Shown here piece by piece: positions 59,497 to 64,000 of a DNA stretch of 64,000 bases. Numbering within the stretch: position 1 is the first letter of the stretch; every line of letters begins with the position of its first letter. The DNA lies in the NCBI GenBank assembly GCA_030425145.1, contig JAUHVK010000011.1, positions 1 to 64,000 of the forward strand, in the 5' to 3' direction. A program made the translations under genes and the position numbers. The notes under the pieces are model-generated. The model saw nothing but the letters and a program-made list of their open reading frames with translations. It searched no databases and had not been told where the DNA came from. The stretch is from Alphaproteobacteria bacterium. Lineage in GTDB: Bacteria; Pseudomonadota; Alphaproteobacteria; Rhodobacterales; Rhodobacteraceae.

Positions 59497-60230
59497 CCCG
59501 CCGTCCACCCGCCGTCAACCAAGAGCGAGGTTCCAGTGACAAGCGCACTCGCATCCGATGCAAGGAACAGACACGCCCCCATGATATCTTCGACCTGCCC
59601 AATACGCGGAAGCTTGATCTTGCTGGCAATCCACGCGCGTTTCTCGGGATCGTCAAAGGTAGGCTTGGTGAGTTCGGTCAGAATGAAAGTCGGACAGATT
59701 GTGTTGACGCGGATCTGCTCTGGCCCCCATTCGATCGCCATCGCCTTGGTCATCCCCTCGACCGCGTGTTTCGTGCCGCAATAGACCGCCCGGTCAATCC
59801 CGCCCACATGCGCCATCTGGCTTGAGATCTGGATAATCGACCCGCCGCGTCCAACCATCTGCCGCGCTACTGTCTGCGCCAGGAAATACGCCGCCTTGAT
59901 GTTGATCGCCGCCACCGCATCGAAATCCTCGGGCGTGGTCTCCAGCGCCGGACTGTGCCGGGCAAGCCCTGCCGAGTTCACCAGAATGTCGATCGGCGAC
60001 AGGTCCGCGACCGCCTCCCGCACCGCCGCGACATCCGTCACGTCGAGCACCAGTGCCTCGACACTGAACCCCGCCTGCGCCATCTCATCGACAGCCGCCT
60101 GCACCTGTGCCGCACTCCGGGCCGCAACGATCACATGCGCACCCGCCTCGGCCAGCGCCACGGCGCAACCCAGCCCGATCCCACGCGATCCACCAACAAC
60201 CAACGCCTGCTTGCCATTGTTAGGTGACAG
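59493..60230 (-). CDS. Short-chain dehydrogenase/reductase with uncertain or frameshifted start
   Basis: A classical SDR of about 245 residues: VVGGSRGIGLGCAVALAEAGA (cofactor loop), VLDVTD, VNSAGLARHSPA, Ser in IIQISSQMAHVGG, Tyr-x3-Lys in AVYCGTKHAVEG, and VNTICPTFILTELT. No normal start codon occurs in frame near the expected N-terminus. An ATG at 60234 is one base out of frame: it reads M-S-V-T then stops at TAA (60222-60220). Removing one T would give MSVTNNGKQALVVGG, a convincing SDR start, so a one-base insertion has probably damaged the start. The coordinates given begin at an in-frame CTG. It heads the LacI operon and lies next to the prophage edge. Confidence 0.7.
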   Translation of the reverse strand: MSPNNGKQALVVGGSRGIGLGCAVALAEAGAHVIVAARSAAQVQAAVDEMAQAGFSVEALVLDVTDVAAVREAVADLSPIDILVNSAGLARHSPALETTPEDFDAVAAINIKAAYFLAQTVARQMVGRGGSIIQISSQMAHVGGIDRAVYCGTKHAVEGMTKAMAIEWGPEQIRVNTICPTFILTELTKPTFDDPEKRAWIASKIKLPRIGQVEDIMGACLFLASDASALVTGTSLLVDGGWTAG

Positions 60231-60234
60231 ACAT

Positions 60235-60628
60235 TCTTTCAGTGATATCGGAAGACCGCGTATGAGGGCGGAAGATGCCGAATGAGCCAATGAAACAAGG
60301 GGTTTCGGGCGCAATGGCGGGCACCGGGAGCGGGGTGCAGAGAGTTTTTCAGTAAACCCCGTTTTGGCCCATTTGGGCGCTCTTAGGCGCTCCTGAAGGG
60401 TGCAGCATGCCACAAGGGCGCGAACCGCGCAAACCCCATTAAAATAGCGTTCAAATGGCTCTGTAAGGGGGCTTGGAGGGCCGATTTCCCGCCCTGCCGT
60501 GGGCCAGAAAGTGGGACGCGCACGGAAAAGTTAGGTTTTGCCGTCCCAGATAGAGATTAATTTCTATATAACAGAGGCTTGGCAGTTTTATGGCGCGCGA
60601 TTGGGCGCAGCGAACTGGGACCCGATTT
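60235..60628. other. Chromosome-prophage junction region, non-coding
   Basis: A 394-base stretch with no gene. AAACCCC-type blocks recur three times: inverted at 60299-60305, direct at 60354-60360 and at 60431-60437, each followed (in its own orientation) by a nearby GGCTC or GCGCTC. Repeated blocks in the first 170 bases would suit transposase-binding sites of a Mu-like left end. A TG dinucleotide at 60291 is a possible terminal base pair. The rest, up to the end of the secreted-protein gene, shows nothing recognisable. Confidence 0.4.
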
Positions 60629-61126
60629 TCAGTCTGGTAGACCGGTTTCCATGAAGATCGGTTGGCAGATCTGGGATGTCATGGCGGCCACCCAGTCGCG
60701 CCGATACAGCTCTTGGCAGGCGTCCAACGTCCGAATAACAACCGCGTCCTCCTGAGCCTGTTGCTGCAGGCGTGCGAGAGCGGCGAGCTCGTCTTGGCGG
60801 GCCTGTTTTTCTTGCGATGCCTGAGCCGCATCACGCCGGGATTGCAGGAGAGCTTCATATTCCGTCTCAGGCATAAACGCAGCGGAGGTATGGTCGTAAC
60901 GCATCGGCTCGCCTCTTGCGGTTGACAGGCACTTCTCGGCCTGGGGAATACCAGCAACCCAATCGTTGCGATGCTCGATCCGCCTTGCCGCGTCTTCGAT
61001 GGCGGCGGTGTCACCAGCGGCCATCGCGTCCAGGCAATCGGCAATCGGGCTTCGAGCGAGCACTTCCTCGCCCGAAACAAGAAAAGCAGCAGATCCAAGT
61101 GCAATTCCAAAAACAAAATGGCGCAT
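60629..61126 (-). CDS. Secreted protein of unknown function, co-oriented with the prophage repressor
   Basis: A 165-residue protein with a signal peptide (RHFVFGIALGSAAFLVSGEEVLARS, cleavage near residue 25). The mature part is helical, with a coiled-coil-like Gln/Ala/Glu-rich stretch (ALLQSRRDAAQASQEKQARQDELAALARLQQQAQED) and four cysteines (ADCLDAM, EKCLSTA, DACQEL, QICQP). AAGGA precedes ATG 61126. It starts 14 bases after the repressor stop on the same strand, so it is expressed in the lysogen. It may be a lysogenic-conversion or superinfection-exclusion protein; no family is recognised. Confidence 0.65.
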   Translation of the reverse strand: MRHFVFGIALGSAAFLVSGEEVLARSPIADCLDAMAAGDTAAIEDAARRIEHRNDWVAGIPQAEKCLSTARGEPMRYDHTSAAFMPETEYEALLQSRRDAAQASQEKQARQDELAALARLQQQAQEDAVVIRTLDACQELYRRDWVAAMTSQICQPIFMETGLPD

Positions 61127-61140
61127 CTCTATACGTCCTT

Positions 61141-61806
61141 TCACCAACTTCGACCTGTCCAAACCACCTCTCCAATAATCGAGACGGCCTCCAGATCATG
61201 GTTGCGGATCACGCGGCTGGGGTGATCCGGGTTGTCGCTCGTGACCAGAAGTATGCCGGTCTCGACCATCTCCAACCGTTTCACGTAGAGGTCTTCCCCC
61301 TCACGAAAGGCATAGACCCTTTTTGATGTCACCTTTCGGCGATTGTGGTTGACCAAGGCGACCGATCCCGAGCGCATGGTTGGATACATGCTGTCGCCTT
61401 CGACGAATATCAAGGATGCCCGATCCGGGTTCACGCCATGACGCGACAGCCATGGCATCGGGAAACCAAAACTGGAGACAATCTCCACGTCCTGGGCAAA
61501 TCGACCAGGACCTGCCGATGCCTGGACGTTGTGAAGCTCAATGAAGGCGATGTCGTCGCGGTTGCTTTGAGGCTCATGAACCTCGGAAGTGCGGCGTCTA
61601 CCTATGAAGAACTCAAGGTCTAGAAGATCGCAAATTTCCTTTGCGCGGCTGATCTTAGGAACTGCCCTTTTGTCATCATCTCGGATGACTGAGCGAATTG
61701 CATCAACGGGTAAACCAGCCTGCTTTTCGAAGGCGAAAGCATTTGTTCCTAGCTCTTCGAGCCGGGAAGAAACCAATTCCGCAAAGGCTTTTCCGATGTC
61801 CGTCAC
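61141..61806 (-). CDS. Phage repressor, LexA/CI-like with S24 self-cleaving domain
   Basis: A 221-residue repressor. Residues 1-65 form an HTH-type domain (IGKAFAELVSSRLEELGTNAFAFEKQAGLPVDAIRSVIRD). The C-terminal S24 peptidase is complete: cleavage site Ala98-Gly99 in QASAGPG, nucleophile Ser139 in VEGDSMYPTM, and general-base Lys176 in LYVKRLE. RecA-stimulated self-cleavage would induce the prophage after DNA damage. It starts at GTG 61806 and faces a divergent operator region of three related sites. Confidence 0.88.
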   Translation of the reverse strand: MTDIGKAFAELVSSRLEELGTNAFAFEKQAGLPVDAIRSVIRDDDKRAVPKISRAKEICDLLDLEFFIGRRRTSEVHEPQSNRDDIAFIELHNVQASAGPGRFAQDVEIVSSFGFPMPWLSRHGVNPDRASLIFVEGDSMYPTMRSGSVALVNHNRRKVTSKRVYAFREGEDLYVKRLEMVETGILLVTSDNPDHPSRVIRNHDLEAVSIIGEVVWTGRSW

Positions 61807-61808
61807 GA

Positions 61809-61886
61809 TTCGGGATAATGCCCGAAAAAATGCCGTTTGACAATCGGGACAAACCCAGTAAATATATTCGGGACAAACCCAGTAAA
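61809..61886. promoter_or_regulatory. Prophage operator region with three repressor-type sites
   Basis: Site 1 is the perfect inverted repeat TTCGGG-ataatg-CCCGAA (61809-61826). Sites 2 and 3 are identical 19-base direct repeats, TCGGGACAAACCCAGTAAA, at 61844-61862 and 61868-61886, each with an imperfect CGGG-acaaa-CCC dyad. They lie between the divergent repressor and the first Cro-like gene, as operators OR1-3 do in lambdoid phages. The third overlaps the ribosome site of the rightward gene. Confidence 0.72.
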
Positions 61887-61895
61887 GAGGTTGAG

Positions 61896-62150
61896 ATGAA
61901 CACGGCAGACCTTATCGAGCAGGCCAAGACCTACAGCGGGCACACCGGCAGAACGCTCTCAACTATCGGCTCCTACGCAGTGAGGGATGGGAAGTTCTTT
62001 GATCGGTTGGGGCGCGGAGGAAATTGCACGCTCAAGACCGCGCAGCGCATCGTCAGCTGGTTCGACGAGAACTGGCCTGCGGACCTTGAATGGCCATCCG
62101 ACATCCCGCGTCCCTCTGAGGCTAAGCCGAAAAACCGGAGGGTCGCATGA
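61896..62150 (+). CDS. Cro/Ner-like phage DNA-binding protein 1
   Basis: An 84-residue protein: DLIEQAKTYSGHTGRTLSTIGSYAVRDGKFFDRLGRGGNCTLKTAQRIVSWFDENWP is a compact helix-turn-helix unit, common in alphaproteobacterial phages, followed by a basic tail. It is the first rightward gene after the operators, the Cro/Ner position. GAGG precedes ATG 61896. Its stop overlaps the next gene's start (ATGA). Its 3-prime third is duplicated in the next gene. Confidence 0.75.
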   Translation: MNTADLIEQAKTYSGHTGRTLSTIGSYAVRDGKFFDRLGRGGNCTLKTAQRIVSWFDENWPADLEWPSDIPRPSEAKPKNRRVA

Positions 62151-62152
62151 TG
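62051..62152 (+). repeat. 102-base direct repeat, copy A
   Basis: This matches 62410-62511 with only three mismatches in 102 bases. It encodes VSWFDENWPADLEW through the basic tail and includes the stop and the following ATGATG start junction. Confidence 0.9.
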
Positions 62153-62509
62153 TTCAGCAATCTCAGAAGAGCCGTAGCGCTCGCAATCTGCCCGGAGCTA
62201 TCTCCGCGCGAAACATCGGCAATAGTCGCCTCTACAGAGGTGGTCGCCGGAGCGTCTCCGATTGACCTCTTGAAGCTTTCAGATGCCTACACGGCGTTTG
62301 TCGGGCGCAGCGAAGCAACGGTCTCAAACCTGATCACGGGGACGCATGCGCGCCTCTTCAAGCGCATCCGCGCGGGCGGTGGGTGCGGGGTCGATACCTA
62401 TAACAAGGCCGTCAGCTGGTTCGACGAGAACTGGCCTGCGGACCTTGAATGGCCATCCGACATCCCGCGTCCCTCTGAGGCCAAGCCGAAGAGCCGGAGG
62501 GTCGCATGA
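62147..62509 (+). CDS. Cro-like phage protein 2 (paralogue)
   Basis: A 120-residue protein. Residues about 40-85 (DLLKLSDAYTAFVGRSEATVSNLITGTHARLFKRIRAGGGCGVDTYNKAVSWF) parallel the HTH unit of the preceding protein, and the last 33 residues are nearly identical to its end. It has an extra N-terminal segment (FSNLRRAVALAICPELSPRETSAIVAS). Its ATG overlaps the previous stop (ATGA), and its own stop overlaps the next start in the same way, because the junction itself was duplicated. Confidence 0.72.
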   Translation: MMFSNLRRAVALAICPELSPRETSAIVASTEVVAGASPIDLLKLSDAYTAFVGRSEATVSNLITGTHARLFKRIRAGGGCGVDTYNKAVSWFDENWPADLEWPSDIPRPSEAKPKSRRVA

Positions 62510-62511
62510 TG
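62410..62511 (+). repeat. 102-base direct repeat, copy B
   Basis: Second copy of the repeat at 62051-62152, offset by 359 bases. Three transitions separate the copies, so the duplication is recent. Confidence 0.9.
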
Positions 62512-62652
62512 GCGCGCGTGGTTCAGTTTCTGCGCGCGGCCAAGCGGATCGAGGCGCGGATTTCAGACAGTCTGGTGGGGGATGCGATTGCCGGCGTTTG
62601 TGCCGCAGTCATTGCCATCGTCTTGGTTGTAAGCGCGGGGGTGCTGCAATGA
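62506..62652 (+). CDS. Small phage membrane protein (48 residues)
   Basis: It starts at ATG 62506 (or 62509) overlapping the previous stop and ends TGA 62650-62652. The N-terminal half is basic and amphipathic (VVQFLRAAKRIEARI); the C-terminal half is one hydrophobic helix (DAIAGVCAAVIAIVLVVSAGVL). This is a single-span membrane peptide. Function unknown; the tight coupling argues that it is translated. Confidence 0.55.
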   Translation: MMARVVQFLRAAKRIEARISDSLVGDAIAGVCAAVIAIVLVVSAGVLQ

Positions 62653-62697
62653 GCTTTTTTGGCAAACTACTGGCGACCCTTCAGCCGGTCAGGAAAC

Positions 62698-63183
62698 TCA
62701 AATCTTGGAATACGGCTGGCCCGCAATCGTCTCCCCAAACAGATACGGTTGCGCAAATGCCAGCCAAGCAAACGGGACAGCCCCAAGCTCCAGGCAGAAC
62801 ACCATCCGCTGCTGCCATCTGTGTGGGGCAAGAACCCAGCGCGGACCTTCACCATTCGCCTGAAAATTGTCCGTATGCCGGGTCATCTGAACAAGTTTGT
62901 TGGCTGTGTAACCAACAATACCCCTTTGTCTCTCGGAGTATTGCGACACCCACTTCTCGGTTCCGTAAGCCTCTCGGTCACGTGGAATGAGGGTGCGTAT
63001 GGTCTCGTCACATTCGGCATCTGTGGGCGGGGGGTTCGGCATCGTCACCGTCCCGCAAAACAGAGCGAGGAACTCCATCTCTCGCGCGAAATCCTCAACT
63101 GGAAGAAGGATCAGTTCCTTTGAGCCGAAGAGGTTTTCCGTCAGCCAGATCGATGGATTTGCCTCACGTTCTTTCTCGGACAT
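62698..63183 (-). CDS. Prophage protein of unknown function (opposite strand)
   Basis: A 161-residue soluble protein on the strand opposite the early phage genes. It reads like a real protein (PSIWLTENLFGSKELILLPVEDFAREMEFLALFCGTVTMPNPPPTDAECDETIRTLIPRDREAYGTEKWVSQYSERQRGIVGYTANKLVQMTR), with several aromatic residues and no repeats. I recognise no family. ATG 63183 has GGAG 11 bases upstream; the frame is open further upstream but overlaps forward genes. Because it points against the lytic transcript it may be a lysogen-expressed cargo gene. Confidence 0.5.
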   Translation of the reverse strand: MSEKEREANPSIWLTENLFGSKELILLPVEDFAREMEFLALFCGTVTMPNPPPTDAECDETIRTLIPRDREAYGTEKWVSQYSERQRGIVGYTANKLVQMTRHTDNFQANGEGPRWVLAPHRWQQRMVFCLELGAVPFAWLAFAQPYLFGETIAGQPYSKI

Positions 63184-63318
63184 TAGAAATCGTCTCCGAT
63201 TGCTGGGTTCAATTGGGGTCGTAGGAGCTGGCGGGTGCGGGAACACCCGTCGGCTTCGCCATACTACCACACGATGCGGTTCGAGAGTCAACAACCACGA
63301 GATGTGGGGGTTGGCGGC

Positions 63319-63570
63319 ATGAAGCACCGGAAGCTCAGCAAGAATGCCGCCCTGCAGAAGGTCTATCGCTACCTGAAGGGCGCGCGGGGCCGGGGCGACG
63401 GCACCGTGACCACCCGAGACATCATCCTCCGCACCGGCGTCTGCGCGGTCAATTCCGTGATCGCGGAGCTGCGCGAGAACGGCTGCGAGATCAGCTGCGA
63501 GCACCGCCGCGACGAAGACGGCAAGCCGCGCTGGCACTACCGCCTTGAGAAGGAACCGACCCATGGCTGA
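63319..63570 (+). CDS. Phage helix-turn-helix protein
   Basis: An 83-residue winged-helix-type protein: KNAALQKVYRYLKGARGRGDGTVTTRDIILRTGVCAVNSVIAELRENGCEISCEHRRDEDGKPRWHYRLE. The pattern (helix, TTRDI recognition region, wing with cysteines) matches small HTH proteins found beside phage replication or transposition genes. ATG 63319 is used; a longer start exists. Its stop overlaps the start of the ParB-domain gene. Confidence 0.75.
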   Translation: MKHRKLSKNAALQKVYRYLKGARGRGDGTVTTRDIILRTGVCAVNSVIAELRENGCEISCEHRRDEDGKPRWHYRLEKEPTHG

Positions 63571-64000
63571 ACAGCTCAAGACCATCACCGAGTTGCCGGT
63601 CAAGGACATCGTGATGCGCGACCGGCGCAGGCCGGTATCGGCAGCCGGGGTCGCTGCGATCCGCGCGTCGATCGAAGAACTGGGCGTGATGCAGGATCCG
63701 ATCCATGTGCGCAAGGTGCCGCACCGAGGCGGCGAGTACGTCCTGATGGTGGGCGCGCATCGCCTGACAGCCGCCATCGAAATGGGCTGGGAGACGATCC
63801 CTGTCACCTGCTGGAAGTGCAACGACGATTTCGCGGCGCTGATGGAGCTCGACGACAACCTGGCCGGTGCGGAGTTGACTGCTCTAGACACGGCGGTCTT
63901 CCTCGCTGAACGCAAGCGGGTCTACGAGAAGATGCATCCGGAAACCCGTCGCGGTGTCGCCGGTGCGCTGGCCAAGCACGGTGCAACGGACACGATGTCC
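63563..64000 (+). CDS. ParB N-terminal domain protein (partial, runs off the window)
   Basis: The first 146 residues of a ParB/Srx-fold protein: TITELPVKDIVMRDRRRPVSAAGVAAIRASIEELGVMQDPIHVRKV, then YVLMVGAHRLTAAIEMGWETIPV, where GAHRLTAA is the nucleotide-binding box II motif. A helical region (ALMELDDNLAGAELTALDTAVFLAERKRVYEKMHPE) follows, as in phage ParB-like proteins next to MuA-type transposases. ATG 63563 overlaps the previous stop codon. The C-terminus is outside the window. Confidence 0.85.
   Translation, partial: MAEQLKTITELPVKDIVMRDRRRPVSAAGVAAIRASIEELGVMQDPIHVRKVPHRGGEYVLMVGAHRLTAAIEMGWETIPVTCWKCNDDFAALMELDDNLAGAELTALDTAVFLAERKRVYEKMHPETRRGVAGALAKHGATDTMS

Larger units (their letters stand above)
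60291..64000 (+). mobile_element. Left part of a prophage, probably Mu-like (runs off the window)
   Basis: From about 60.3 kb the gene type changes to phage: a leftward LexA/CI-type repressor, a divergent set of small Cro-like genes with overlapping start/stop codons, a helix-turn-helix protein, and a ParB-domain protein. This order (repressor, Ner/Cro-like genes, small genes, ParB-type protein) is the early left end of Mu-like phages of Rhodobacterales, where transposases A and B come next. The exact left boundary is inferred; it could lie anywhere between 60235 and 60628. Confidence 0.6.

Noticed and set aside
61844-61886. 19-base direct repeats considered as plasmid-type iterons
   Set aside because: Only two copies next to a divergent repressor; an operator role explains them better, and no Rep gene is present.
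62051-62511. Direct repeats considered as a CRISPR or minisatellite array
   Set aside because: There are only two copies; they are coding and 102 bases long, and are explained by gene duplication.
62649-62990. Possible forward gene starting MSFFGKLLATLQPVRKL, coupled to the small membrane protein
   Set aside because: Only the first 15 or so residues look protein-like. From 62698 it is antisense to a more convincing reverse-strand gene. It is kept out of the list but could be a short real peptide.

Overview
The window looks like chromosome from a marine Rhodobacteraceae (Roseobacter-group) alphaproteobacterium. The case rests on gene content and order: his genes scattered among opposite-strand genes, a SAM-II riboswitch in front of metZ, FolE2 in place of FolE, a single-chain pyruvate carboxylase, DUF1127 proteins, a type A RNase P RNA beside rpmG, and high-GC coding sequence. 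Nothing was searched against a database; every family call comes from motifs and protein architecture read by eye.

Layout. Positions 1-107 hold the tail of an IS630-type transposase. 345-10274 carries aruI-like decarboxylase/trkH, folE2, metZ with its riboswitch, uvrD and an lldD-type FMN oxidase. 10356-13799 is pyruvate carboxylase. 13844-15495 is a short, distinctly AT-rich two-gene island (DUF262 protein plus HEPN protein), a probable horizontally acquired defence or toxin module. 15553-19024 has yaeQ, a secreted serine hydrolase and an outer-membrane barrel, followed by two identical tRNA-Gly genes. 20016-24494 is the hisB-hisH / hisA / hisF-hisE cluster, interrupted by opposite-strand genes. 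24594-35158 holds a CoA-binding protein, DUF2235, an orphan CoxL-type molybdenum hydroxylase, an ornithine-decarboxylase-like enzyme with a divergent Lrp regulator, yciB, an EamA permease, ftsY and a fused diaphorase subunit. 35347-41646 is mixed surface, membrane and regulatory genes.

41943-46584 is a forward run: XRE regulator, hisN, 8-oxoguanine deaminase, MetE-like protein and alpha/beta hydrolase. Then come rnpB, rpmG, guaD, mgtE, 5-formyl-THF cyclo-ligase, a LuxR-GAF regulator, an NTF2/MFS pair, small cytosolic proteins and a very acidic orphan protein. 57102-60230 is a translationally coupled reverse-strand operon (SDR, LacI, double NTF2 protein, short GNAT). The right end from about 60.3 kb is the left part of a prophage: secreted protein, LexA/CI-like repressor, a three-site operator region, two Cro-like paralogues created by a recent duplication, small proteins and a ParB-domain protein. 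This arrangement is typical of Mu-like phages, with transposase genes expected just beyond the window.

Together, most genes are housekeeping: histidine and methionine biosynthesis, one-carbon metabolism, purine salvage, ion uptake and protein targeting. The accessory content is the DUF262-HEPN pair, the prophage, the IS remnant and a family of composite hairpin repeats between genes.
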